Below, one piece after another: positions 44,070 through 52,490 of a stretch of DNA of 61,109 nucleotides. The DNA is from Raineya sp964654605. GTDB taxonomy: Bacteria; Bacteroidota; Bacteroidia; Cytophagales; Thermonemataceae. Within the stretch, counting starts at the first letter, position 1. Every line of letters starts with the position of its first letter. A program made the position numbers and the translations under genes. The notes below the pieces were generated by a model that was given only the letters and a program-made list of their open reading frames with translations, made no database searches and was not told the origin of the DNA. The stretch is taken from positions 1-61,109 of the forward strand of contig CAZZLW010000011.1 of assembly GCA_964654605.1 (NCBI GenBank), in the 5' to 3' direction.

Positions 44070-44753
44070 TCACGGCTTTATGAGTTCTTCGTATTTTAGC
44101 ACTACTTGCATCAAGCCGTTGAGTTTTTCGGTGTTTATTTTTTCTTTCTTGATAAATTCTTCTAAGTCTTTTTTCTTATCCGAAAAGATACCTAAAACTT
44201 CTTTTCGCTTTCCCTGCGTAAAATAGGTTTTTCCATTGGGTAGTACCAAAACGAAACTATCATCTTTCTCTAAGGCTTCTGTTTTCAAATTGCTTGCGTA
44301 GCTATCGGTATCGGTAGATTTACGAGGTTTGCGATGATGTCTGTAATATACTTTTACATCTTTTTCGTAAATGATTTGAACGTAACCATAGGAAATTTCA
44401 GGCAAATTGGTCAGGAAAGTGAATTTATATTCTTTGTCCTGATAAAGAATATGAAACTTTTCTACTTGCCCTTGTGGCAATACAATTTCTTTGCCATCTT
44501 TTAGGATATGAATTTGGTCGGTAAGGGCATTGTAACGAATTTTGTAGGTTTCTTTTTTGCTTCCATAAAAAATATATCCTTCTGCCCAATCTACTACAAA
44601 AGGACTGCCCACATCAACATTAAAAGTTCCACCCTGTTGGAGAGCTGGATTTGCCCCTTGGGGGTCTAATACATCAGCCAAAAGCATTCTTTGTGCATTC
44701 AAATACAAAGATGAAAAGAAAAGTAAAGCGAAAATAAAGATGAATTTTCTCAT
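44070..44753 (-). CDS. Secreted protein of unknown function
   Basis: This 227-residue protein has a clear signal peptide (about residues 1-20, ending LYLNAQ). The mature part is mostly beta-strand, with GYIFYGSKKETYKIRYN, LKDGKEIVLPQG and a basic segment YYRHHRKPRK. The C-terminal 50 residues are a charged helix (KKKDLEEFIKKEKINTEKL). No family is recognised with confidence; similar short exported proteins are frequent in Bacteroidota. It is transcribed away from the origin region, so its promoter lies next to the dispersed repeat R3. Confidence 0.65.
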   Translation of the reverse strand: MRKFIFIFALLFFSSLYLNAQRMLLADVLDPQGANPALQQGGTFNVDVGSPFVVDWAEGYIFYGSKKETYKIRYNALTDQIHILKDGKEIVLPQGQVEKFHILYQDKEYKFTFLTNLPEISYGYVQIIYEKDVKVYYRHHRKPRKSTDTDSYASNLKTEALEKDDSFVLVLPNGKTYFTQGKRKEVLGIFSDKKKDLEEFIKKEKINTEKLNGLMQVVLKYEELIKP

Positions 44754-44804
44754 AAATGATAGAAGTTTTTTTGCCTCAAATTTAGTAAAAACATTGATTT
44801 TGGG

Positions 44805-44942
44805 TAATTATTTACGTTCAAAAAGTTCAAAGTTTGATGTTTAAGCCTTTAAGTGCCTTATCCCTCATTTTTTCTGTCTGATTTCAAAAATCCTGTTTCC
44901 TGTATCTTGTTTCCAGCTTACTTACTACAAACTATACCTAAA
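44805..44942 (+). repeat. Dispersed intergenic repeat, copy R3
   Basis: It begins TAATTATTTACGTTCAAAAA and ends with TTACTACAAACTATACCTAA. It is close to copy R4 at 53448-53583 across its full length and shares its head and tail with R2. It separates the secreted-protein gene from the origin. Confidence 0.75.
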
Positions 44943-45054
44943 AATTATGATTTTAGAAAACAAAACAAGCTAAAAATCGTTATTAGAATATAAAAAAAGT
45001 ACAATTTTAGTTCTTTGAAAAGAAATTTTTTTAGCGAATAGCTTGCAAAATTCG

Positions 45055-45587
45055 CTATCCACATTGTAGCAAAAAATTTGTGGAAAAGTAGTGGTTTTTT
45101 GTGGAAAACCTGTGGAAAAGTCTGTGGAAATTTATTTTTGGCATAATTTTTGAAGAGAGAATTTTTCCACTTTTTGCCCTGTGGAAAGCTGTGGAAAAGC
45201 CAGTTTTTTTCCACATATTAGTTAAAATTTTCTACAAAACTTACATCTATTTTTAAGCAATTTTCCACCGAGTAAGGTAGGGTTATCCACAAAAATCGGG
45301 TAGTTTTCCACAGGTTTCCACAGCTTATCCACAGAATTTAGAGGCAAAATGTGAATAAAGTTATCCACACACTTTTCCACATTTTACAAAAAATATTGTG
45401 GAAAACTTTTTGTAAAAAACTGATTTTTAATATTTTATGAATGTTGAAAAAGTTTTCCACAATCCACATTTTTCTGTTGATAACAATATTATTTCATACA
45501 AAAGCGGTTTTCCACAGCCCCTAGTAATAATAATAACAAAAAATTAAAAAAAATATTATTATTACATAAAGAAAAAGCTGTGGAAAA
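45055..45587. other. oriC: Predicted chromosomal replication origin, oriC
   Basis: This region is dense in DnaA boxes. Three exact TTATCCACA boxes are at 45283, 45325 and 45361. Eleven exact TTTTCCACA boxes are present: forward at 45207, 45304, 45373, 45453 and 45508; reverse at 45079, 45100, 45111, 45190, 45397 and 45579 (leftmost bases). At least four one-mismatch boxes add to these, for example at 45055, 45123, 45180 and 45314. The boxes on the left mostly face left and those on the right mostly face right. An AT-rich unwinding region follows. No gene overlaps it apart from an implausible extended start of the TPR gene. Confidence 0.9.
45508..45570 (+). other. Predicted origin unwinding element with DnaA-trio-like repeat
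   Basis: A TTTTCCACA box (45508-45516) is followed by a short GC cluster (GCCCC), then TAG-TAA-TAA-TAA-TAA (45522-45536), then an A/T-only tract to about 45570. The order box, GC cluster, trios is that of the basal unwinding system described in Bacillus. TAATAATAATA and TATTATTATTA also form an inverted pair across this tract. Confidence 0.7.
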
Positions 45588-45642
45588 ATTTTCGCTTGCG
45601 AAAGTCAAAAAAATTTCTTATTTTCAGAAAAAATCGGTTTTT

Positions 45643-47463
45643 ATGAAAACAAATCGTCTTGGAAAAATACTACAATTTGTATTTTTCATTTTCTTACTAC
45701 ATACTTCTGCAGCGGCACAAGATTTTCAACTTGCCGAAGAGTATTTCGTACAGGGCAAATACGAAAAAGCCAAAGATATTTACGAAAAGCTCGCTCGCCA
45801 CTCTTACAACTGGCGAAGCATACATCAAAATTATTTGCTTACGCTGATTAACTTGAAAGACTACAAAACCGCAGAGGAATTTTTGCGAAAGCAAATCAAG
45901 CAAGAGCCTGAAAATGTGTTCTATAAGGTTGATTTTGCTGTTATTTTAGAAATGCAAGGCAAAATGAAAGATGCAGAAAAAGAATATTTGGCTCTTATTG
46001 AAACAGGTAAAAAAGATAGAGAAAGAGCGAAAACTGCTTACGAAGCCCTTGAAAAATATGATAAATACGAATGGGCAGAAAAGCTGTTTTTAGAGGCTCG
46101 TAAGTACGATAATACTTCCGATAAATATGCTCTGCAACTCACCGAAGTTTATGCCAAACTTGGCAAGAAAAAGGAATTACTTCAAGAAGCTATTAAACTT
46201 TACAATAAAAGCGAAGATTATAGCGAATATGTAAAGGGGACTTTGCAAGATGAATTCCGAACTGAAGATGAATTAAACTTTGTTGAAGAAACCTTGCTTG
46301 CCAAAGTGCAAGAAGAGCCAAATCACAGAGCCGCCAATGAGCTACTTTTATGGCTTTATATGCAACAAAAAAACTTCTTGAAGGCTTTTGTGCAGGCAAA
46401 AGCTATTGACAAACGCTTCAAAAAGCAAGGCTCTCAACTCTTTGAAATAGGACGTATAGCCTTTGAAAACAAAGATTATCCCGCTACCGAAAAAATTTTG
46501 AGTTATTTTGTGGAGCAATACCCCAACGATGCTCTTTATTTTATTCCTGCTCGTAGGTACTTGATAAAGGCTCGTGAGGAAGTTATCAAAAATACTTTTC
46601 CAATTGATAAGGAAAAAGTAAAGGCGGTTATTCAAGATTATCAGGAACTTATCAATTCGCAAGGTAAAGCTAAAACCGTAGAGGCTCTGAAAGATATGGC
46701 ACATCTGTACGCTTTTTTCCTTGATGAAAAAGAAAAAGCTATTGAACTACTGCAAGATGCCATTAGCGAAGCCAAATACAATAGCAAATTGGTAGCTCAA
46801 TGCAAAATAACCTTGGGAGATATTTATGTGCTAAAAGGTGAATTTGGTGAAGCGGCTTTGCTCTATTACCAAGCAGAACGTGAACAAAAAGACTCCCCCA
46901 TCGGGCACGAAGCCAAACTCAAAAATGCAAAACTTAGCTATTACAAAGGTGAATTTGAAACTGCTCAGAGCCATTTGGATATTTTGAAAAATGCTACTTC
47001 TCGCGAAATTTCTAACGATGCTATTGATATGAGCGTATTTATTCAGGATAATACAGGAATGGATAGCACCGAAACAGCTATGCGTGAGTTTGCTCGTATT
47101 GACCTTCTGATTTTCCAAAATAAACTTGATGAGGCTCTCAAATCACTGGAAGCAATGCTTAAAAAATTTCCCAACCACAGCCTTAGTGATGATATTTATT
47201 GGGCAAAGGCAAATATCTTTATTCGTATGGGAAAGCCTCAAAAAGCTATAGAAATGTATGAGCTTATTTTGAAAGATTATGCCTTTGATATTTTGGCTGA
47301 TGATGCCCATTTTGCTCTTGCCAAAACTTACGAGGAATTTTTACAGAACAAAGAGAAAGCCAAAGAGTTGTATCAGGAACATCTGACCAAATTTCCGGGA
47401 AGTAGGTATGTAGCAGAAGCTCGCAAAAGATTTCGTATCTTGCGTGGCGATAAGCTCAAATAG
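45643..47463 (+). CDS. Exported TPR repeat protein
   Basis: This 606-residue protein has a signal peptide (MKTNRLGKILQFVFFIFLLH, cut near SAAAQ), followed almost wholly by tetratricopeptide-type helix pairs. Clear examples are QLAEEYFVQGKYEKAKDIYEKL near the start, the pair around 245-290, and KAIEMYELILKDYAFDILADDAHFALAKTYEE near the end. It should be a periplasmic or outer-membrane-associated scaffold, perhaps like BamD/YbgF-type proteins, but no specific partner can be named. The start was chosen at the signal peptide; the longer frame would run into the last DnaA box of the origin. Confidence 0.8.
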   Translation: MKTNRLGKILQFVFFIFLLHTSAAAQDFQLAEEYFVQGKYEKAKDIYEKLARHSYNWRSIHQNYLLTLINLKDYKTAEEFLRKQIKQEPENVFYKVDFAVILEMQGKMKDAEKEYLALIETGKKDRERAKTAYEALEKYDKYEWAEKLFLEARKYDNTSDKYALQLTEVYAKLGKKKELLQEAIKLYNKSEDYSEYVKGTLQDEFRTEDELNFVEETLLAKVQEEPNHRAANELLLWLYMQQKNFLKAFVQAKAIDKRFKKQGSQLFEIGRIAFENKDYPATEKILSYFVEQYPNDALYFIPARRYLIKAREEVIKNTFPIDKEKVKAVIQDYQELINSQGKAKTVEALKDMAHLYAFFLDEKEKAIELLQDAISEAKYNSKLVAQCKITLGDIYVLKGEFGEAALLYYQAEREQKDSPIGHEAKLKNAKLSYYKGEFETAQSHLDILKNATSREISNDAIDMSVFIQDNTGMDSTETAMREFARIDLLIFQNKLDEALKSLEAMLKKFPNHSLSDDIYWAKANIFIRMGKPQKAIEMYELILKDYAFDILADDAHFALAKTYEEFLQNKEKAKELYQEHLTKFPGSRYVAEARKRFRILRGDKLK

Positions 47464-47472
47464 GTACAAAAA

Positions 47473-47919
47473 ATGCAAAAGTTGAGCAGTTATTTTACGG
47501 TATATTTGTTTGCAAGTGTAAAGTTTGCCCTGGCACCGCCTACGGGCATTGCTTTGGGGCTTACCCAATTAGAAACTATCCTTTGTACCGTAGCGGGAAT
47601 GAGTACAACCGCTTTCCTGATACCATTGCTTGGGGAAAAATTTTTTGCTTATCTGCGGAAAAGGCGTTTGCAAAAGGGTAAAAAAATTAAAATTTTTTCG
47701 CCTCGCAAACGAATGATTGTGAAAATTTGGCAAAAATTCAGTATTTGGGGTATTGCTTTTCTGACGCCTATTCTGTTTAGTCCTATTGTAGGTTGTGCGA
47801 TTGCAGTTTCTTTTGGTGTGCCTCGCCCAAAAATATTACTCACAATGGGATTAAGTGCTTTGTTTTGGGCTTTCCTGATGACACTTGGTAGTGAGTGGAT
47901 AGCCCAATGGTGGCACTAA
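47473..47919 (+). CDS. Small membrane protein, Sm_multidrug_ex-like
   Basis: This 148-residue protein has about four hydrophobic segments (7-30, 35-52, 88-110 and 118-140) around a basic cytoplasmic loop (LRKRRLQKGKKIKIFSPRKR). The GIALGLTQLETI and PILFSPIVGCAIAVSFG segments with re-entrant glycines resemble the small multidrug export and DedA-like group, but I am not sure. It starts 9 bases after the TPR gene stop and is probably in the same operon. Confidence 0.55.
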   Translation: MQKLSSYFTVYLFASVKFALAPPTGIALGLTQLETILCTVAGMSTTAFLIPLLGEKFFAYLRKRRLQKGKKIKIFSPRKRMIVKIWQKFSIWGIAFLTPILFSPIVGCAIAVSFGVPRPKILLTMGLSALFWAFLMTLGSEWIAQWWH

Positions 47920-47990
47920 AACGAGGGGCTTCTGGAAAACAGAAAAAAGAAATAGGAAGCAAAATTCTGTAACTTGAAATTCTGCAAGTC

Positions 47991-48022
47991 TTGTAAATCA
48001 GCTAAATTCTGCCGTAAATTTG
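47991..48022 (+). promoter_or_regulatory. Bacteroidota-type promoter for mutS2
   Basis: TTG at 47991-47993, a 21-base spacer, then TAAATTTG at 48015-48022. The mutS2 start is 16 bases downstream. Confidence 0.6.
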
Positions 48023-48038
48023 CGAAAAAAATATTTCA

Positions 48039-50432
48039 ATGCTTTATCCAAAAAATATTGAACAAAAATTAGGTTTTGATAAAATCCGTGAGCTAATTGC
48101 TGAAAATTGTTTGAGTAACTGGGGCTTGCAGTATTTAGAAAAAATGCGTTTTTCTGACGATTACGAGCATATCAGCAGGCTTACTGCTCAAACCCAAGAA
48201 ATGAAAGATATTTTGCTCTTTGATGAACCTTTTCCTCATCAGAATTTTCTCAATGTACAAGAGGCTTTGCAAAAAATTCCTATTCAGGGGGCTTTTCTTG
48301 CCGAAAATGAACTCTTTCAGCTCAAAAGTTCCCTTGCTACTATTCGGGAGTGTTATTCTTTTTTACAAAACCGCAAAGAGCGATATTTACAACTTGCCGA
48401 TTTGCTCAAACTTGTAGAAATTGATAAAAAGATTTTTCAGCGTTTGGAGCAAGTGATTAACGATAGAGGTAACATCAGAGATTCGGCTTCCGCGGCTTTG
48501 CAAGATATCCGCCGAAAAATAATTGGCGAAGAGCAACAATTGCAGAAAGTAACTGATAAAATTTTACGACAAGCCAAACAAGCAGGTTGGGCAAATGAAG
48601 AGGCTTCGCTCACTATACGTGGTGGTAGAATAGTAATACCTATCGCCGCCGAGCATAAACGCAAACTAAAAGGCTTTATTCACGATGAATCTGCCACAGG
48701 ACAAACGGTTTTCATTGAACCTGCTGAAATTTTAGACCTCAACAATACGCTCAAAGAGCTACAAGCCCAAGAACGCCGAGAAATTATCCGTATTCTTACA
48801 GAAACAACGGATTTTTTACGTCCTTTTTTGCCTCATTTGCAAAGAGCCTATCAGTTTTTAGGGCTAATAGATTTTATCAGGGCAAAAGCAAAGTTTGCGA
48901 TAAAAATCAATGCCAATGCTCCTATTTTTGAGAAAAAAACAAAAGTTCTATGGAAAAATGCCATTCACCCTTTGTTGTGGCTTTTGCATAGCAAGGAAAA
49001 TAAGCCTATTGTCCCGCTTCATATTGAACTTTCCGAAAATCAGCGGATAATTGTAGTTTCGGGACCCAATGCGGGCGGAAAGTCCGTAGCTCTGAAAACC
49101 GTGGGGCTTTTGCAGTATATGTGGCAATGTGGCTTGCTTGTTCCTATGGCAGAAGGCTCGGTGATGGGGCTTTTTCAGGATATTTTCATAGATATTGGAG
49201 ATGAGCAGAGCCTTGAAAACGATTTGAGTACATACAGCTCCCACCTGACGGCTATGCGTCAGTTTGTTAATCTGGCTTCTGAAAAAACGCTATTTCTGAT
49301 AGATGAATTTGGTACAGGTACGGAGCCTCGCCTGGGTGGGGCAATCGCCGAAGCTATTTTAGAGGATTTGCACGAAAAAAAGGCTTTCGGGGTGATTAAC
49401 ACGCATTACGGAAATCTAAAAACTTTTGCTCAAAACAAAAAAGGTATTACCAATGCCGCTATGCGTTTTGATACGCAAAATTTAGAGCCTTTGTACGAAT
49501 TAGAAATCGGGCAGGCGGGGAGTTCTTTTGCCTTTGAAATAGCCAAAAAGATTGGTTTGCCAAAAAAAATTCTTGCCAAAGCCCAAGAAAAGCTCAGCAG
49601 TGCCGAAATCAACTATGATAAACTGCTCAAAGAATTGGAGCAAGAACGCAAAACTCTGAAAGATAAAATTCAGGAAATTGCCCAAAAAGAACAAGAATAT
49701 CAGGCTTTGCTGAAAAAATATCAGGAGCAAACGGCTTTTTTGGAAAAAGAAAGAAAAAAACTGCTCAACGAAGCCAAAATAGAAGCCCAAAAACTCTTGC
49801 AAGAAGCAAATCAGAAAATAGAACAAACTATTCGTCAGATACGTGAGCAAAAAGCCGAAAAAAGCATTACAAAAGATTTGCGTAAAGATTTAGAAGAATT
49901 TAAGCAAAAATTGCAAGTAGAAGAGCTTGGGGAGGAAAGCGAAAATCAGGATATTGAAGTAATAGGCGGCGAAATACAGGTAGGCGATTGGGTTCGTATC
50001 AAGGGGCAAAATACGCTTGGCGAGGTTTTGCAAATTCAGGGGAAAGATGCTGAAATTGCGATGGGGGAGTTGCGTTCTGTGGTAAAGTTCAATCGTTTGG
50101 AGAAAATCAGCAGAAAAGAGGCTAAAAATGAACAAAGAAAGTTTGCCAAAAAAAGTATCGGTATCAATCTGACAGAAAAGCTCGCAAATTTTAGCAGTCA
50201 GATTGATGTACGTGGCAAAAGCACCGAAGTAGCTTTGCAAGAAGTGGATAAGCTATTGGACGATGCCCTGCTGGCGGGTTTTAATGAAGTTCGTATTTTA
50301 CACGGCAAAGGTGATGGTATTTTGCGTAAAATGATACGAGAACATTTGAAAAAATATGATTTTGTAGCATCTTTTGCCAGCGAACACGCCGACCGAGGGG
50401 GCGATGGTTATACGATTGTAAAGATTAAGTAA
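48039..50432 (+). CDS. mutS2: Endonuclease MutS2
   Basis: MutS2 is a MutS paralogue without the mismatch-recognition domain; it acts in suppressing recombination and in ribosome rescue. The 797-residue product has a helical clamp region (about 1-290), the ATPase with Walker A GPNAGGKS and the LIDEFGTGTEP Walker B segment, a long coiled coil (about 515-640), a KOW-like segment (GDWVRIKGQNTLGEVLQI), and a C-terminal Smr nuclease domain (IDVRGKS...ILHGKGDGILR). All parts are intact. MITE-like element A copy 2 begins at the base after its stop codon. Confidence 0.95.
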   Translation: MLYPKNIEQKLGFDKIRELIAENCLSNWGLQYLEKMRFSDDYEHISRLTAQTQEMKDILLFDEPFPHQNFLNVQEALQKIPIQGAFLAENELFQLKSSLATIRECYSFLQNRKERYLQLADLLKLVEIDKKIFQRLEQVINDRGNIRDSASAALQDIRRKIIGEEQQLQKVTDKILRQAKQAGWANEEASLTIRGGRIVIPIAAEHKRKLKGFIHDESATGQTVFIEPAEILDLNNTLKELQAQERREIIRILTETTDFLRPFLPHLQRAYQFLGLIDFIRAKAKFAIKINANAPIFEKKTKVLWKNAIHPLLWLLHSKENKPIVPLHIELSENQRIIVVSGPNAGGKSVALKTVGLLQYMWQCGLLVPMAEGSVMGLFQDIFIDIGDEQSLENDLSTYSSHLTAMRQFVNLASEKTLFLIDEFGTGTEPRLGGAIAEAILEDLHEKKAFGVINTHYGNLKTFAQNKKGITNAAMRFDTQNLEPLYELEIGQAGSSFAFEIAKKIGLPKKILAKAQEKLSSAEINYDKLLKELEQERKTLKDKIQEIAQKEQEYQALLKKYQEQTAFLEKERKKLLNEAKIEAQKLLQEANQKIEQTIRQIREQKAEKSITKDLRKDLEEFKQKLQVEELGEESENQDIEVIGGEIQVGDWVRIKGQNTLGEVLQIQGKDAEIAMGELRSVVKFNRLEKISRKEAKNEQRKFAKKSIGINLTEKLANFSSQIDVRGKSTEVALQEVDKLLDDALLAGFNEVRILHGKGDGILRKMIREHLKKYDFVASFASEHADRGGDGYTIVKIK

Positions 50433-50687
50433 TCGTCCCTTAAAAAGTCTGTTTAGATAAAAATCAAAGTGAAACAATAGAAATTTCCTCCCAAAAAGAT
50501 GAATTTTTAAGATGTATTATCGGGTTTAGAGCGATGATGTCGCTTAGAGCGACATCATCGCTTGCTACGTCTGTGTGCGTATATCACAAGTTTTTTGTTA
50601 TTTTGCTTAATTTTCTTACAAATTTTTTTACATTTTTTACAAGTAAGATTTTGATTATCAAACTATTAGATACTTTTTAAGGGACGA
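50433..50687. mobile_element. MITE-like element A, copy 2 (intact ends)
   Basis: This 255-bp element has perfect 16-bp terminal inverted repeats, TCGTCCCTTAAAAAGT and its complement. It contains a perfect 15-bp inner hairpin at 50530-50562 (AGCGATGATGTCGCT, loop TAG). There is no open frame of note, so any movement needs a transposase from elsewhere. No clear target duplication is seen: the left flank GTAA is the end of mutS2 and the right flank is CAAT. Confidence 0.85.
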
Positions 50688-50709
50688 CAATTTAATTTGT
50701 GCATTTCTA

Positions 50710-52422
50710 TCAATCTATCACCCAAGCTATCATTTTTTCAACTTCTGAAAGAGGAAGCGGCTTTTGCAAAGAAAGAGTTGATTTCTGCAATTTTTGTAAA
50801 AAATACTGCAAGGCGGGTTCAATCCATTCGCTACTTTCCGAGTCTTGGTAAAATTTCAAAAGAGCAAGCTCATAAAGCATAGCCAAACGCTCAAAAAGTG
50901 GCTTGGCAGTGGCTTCGGTAGTTTCTTTATTCATTTGAGGCAATTGTAAAAGCAACTCTTGAATGGTTTGTAGCTCAGCAAGTAAAAAGTCGTATTCGGC
51001 AAGTTGTTTTTGTATAAATGGAAGCATTATTTTTAGCCCTTCCGACTTCACCGAAGCCCGAAGCATATCCAAAACCATAATGTTTCCTGCTCCTTCCCAT
51101 ATCGGTAACACCAGCGTATCTCTAAGCAATTTGGGCATTACGCCGTCTTCAATGTAACCAATGCCTCCCATAAGTTCCATACACTCACGTATGAGATAGA
51201 CACCTGCCTCGGCGGCAGTTTTTTTAAGCATCGGCGTAAGCAAACGAAGCAGTTCTGCATCTTCGTTACTACCGCTATCGGCTTTATCAAGTGTATGAAT
51301 AGCGTGCCAAGTAAGATAAAAGGTCGCGGTATAGATGCTGGCAAGTTCGGTGAGTTTGGTACGGATAAGTGGGTGTTCTATTGCAGAAATCCCAAAGGAA
51401 ATTCTGTATTTAAGGAACTGATAAGCCTCTATCAAAGCTCTCCGCATTTCCGAAAGCGAACCTACCGCATTATAGAGCCTTGATAGATTTATCATTTCGG
51501 TCATTATCTTGAAGCCCTCCCCCTCTTTGCCTATGAGTTTGCCTACGGTATCGGTAAAAATACATTCAGCACTTGCCATAGAACGCACCCCGAGTTTATC
51601 TTTCAGGCGTACTACTTCCATTGTATTGGGCGAGCCATCAGGTTTGTTTTTTTCTACCAAAAAGATAGAAAGCCCTTTTGTTCCTTTTATTTCAGGATTG
51701 GTGCGAGCCAAAGCAAAAATAATTTCGGCATTGGCATTGCTACAAAACCATTTTTCACCATTGAGCAAGTAATAATCATCTTTCCAGTGTGTGGCACTTA
51801 CCAAATTAGCTCCTACATCAGAGCCACCTGCCTTTTCTGTCAGGAACATTGCTCCTGTATAAAGCTCTTCCAAATGAGTAGTATAGATATGAGGCAAAAG
51901 CCTTTGTTTGTCCTCTTCTTTGGCAAATTTATCAATGAGGCGAGCAACGCCGTCAGTCATACACAAAGGGCAAGGCAAGCCCCCCTCACTCATATTGAAC
52001 AAGAAAAACGAAGAAAATCCTAACTTGTGCAATTCCGTACTAAATTTCTTTCTTAAATCAGGTTGCCATTTTACGCGAAACATCTCGGCATCTATGGCAA
52101 TTTGTGAGAGCGTATGATAAGCAGGGTGAAAGCGAATTTCATTGATTGTTTCACCAAAAAAATTGCGTTTTATCAGTTCTGGGGGATTTTTATCGGCAAG
52201 TTGCGAAAGCAAATCCATATCACAAGCCGCCTGCTTTCCAAGTTTTTGCCATTTTCCAAGCATATATTGCCAAGCATTTTCAGAAAGAAATTTTCTGAGA
52301 AAGTGCTTCAGTATCTTATCGCTCTCATAAAAATTACGGCTTGATTTGTACTCGGCACTCACTACACGATTTTGTGGGTGTTTTTCGGTAGTTTTGGGAT
52401 AAGAAAAGGCAGTATTATTCAT
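50710..52422 (-). CDS. Acyl-CoA dehydrogenase, AidB-like
   Basis: This is a 570-residue flavoprotein. The FAD-binding signature FLTEKAGGSDVGAN and the YLLNGEKWFCSNANAE segment are conserved. The catalytic base region IWEGAGNIMVLDMLR and the long N-terminal part (about 150 residues before the middle domain) are those of the AidB/long acyl-CoA dehydrogenase group. It may oxidise acyl-CoA or act in DNA protection as proposed for AidB; sequence alone does not decide. No other beta-oxidation gene is adjacent. Confidence 0.87.
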   Translation of the reverse strand: MNNTAFSYPKTTEKHPQNRVVSAEYKSSRNFYESDKILKHFLRKFLSENAWQYMLGKWQKLGKQAACDMDLLSQLADKNPPELIKRNFFGETINEIRFHPAYHTLSQIAIDAEMFRVKWQPDLRKKFSTELHKLGFSSFFLFNMSEGGLPCPLCMTDGVARLIDKFAKEEDKQRLLPHIYTTHLEELYTGAMFLTEKAGGSDVGANLVSATHWKDDYYLLNGEKWFCSNANAEIIFALARTNPEIKGTKGLSIFLVEKNKPDGSPNTMEVVRLKDKLGVRSMASAECIFTDTVGKLIGKEGEGFKIMTEMINLSRLYNAVGSLSEMRRALIEAYQFLKYRISFGISAIEHPLIRTKLTELASIYTATFYLTWHAIHTLDKADSGSNEDAELLRLLTPMLKKTAAEAGVYLIRECMELMGGIGYIEDGVMPKLLRDTLVLPIWEGAGNIMVLDMLRASVKSEGLKIMLPFIQKQLAEYDFLLAELQTIQELLLQLPQMNKETTEATAKPLFERLAMLYELALLKFYQDSESSEWIEPALQYFLQKLQKSTLSLQKPLPLSEVEKMIAWVID

Positions 52423-52490
52423 AGAATATTAGACATAAGGTTATGAAATACTGAAAATCTTAAAATTTACATTTTGAGCCAACTCCCCAA

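Noticed and set aside
45580..45642. A longer start for the TPR protein gene at 45580.
   Set aside because: It would begin inside the last DnaA box and bury the signal peptide 21 residues into the protein.
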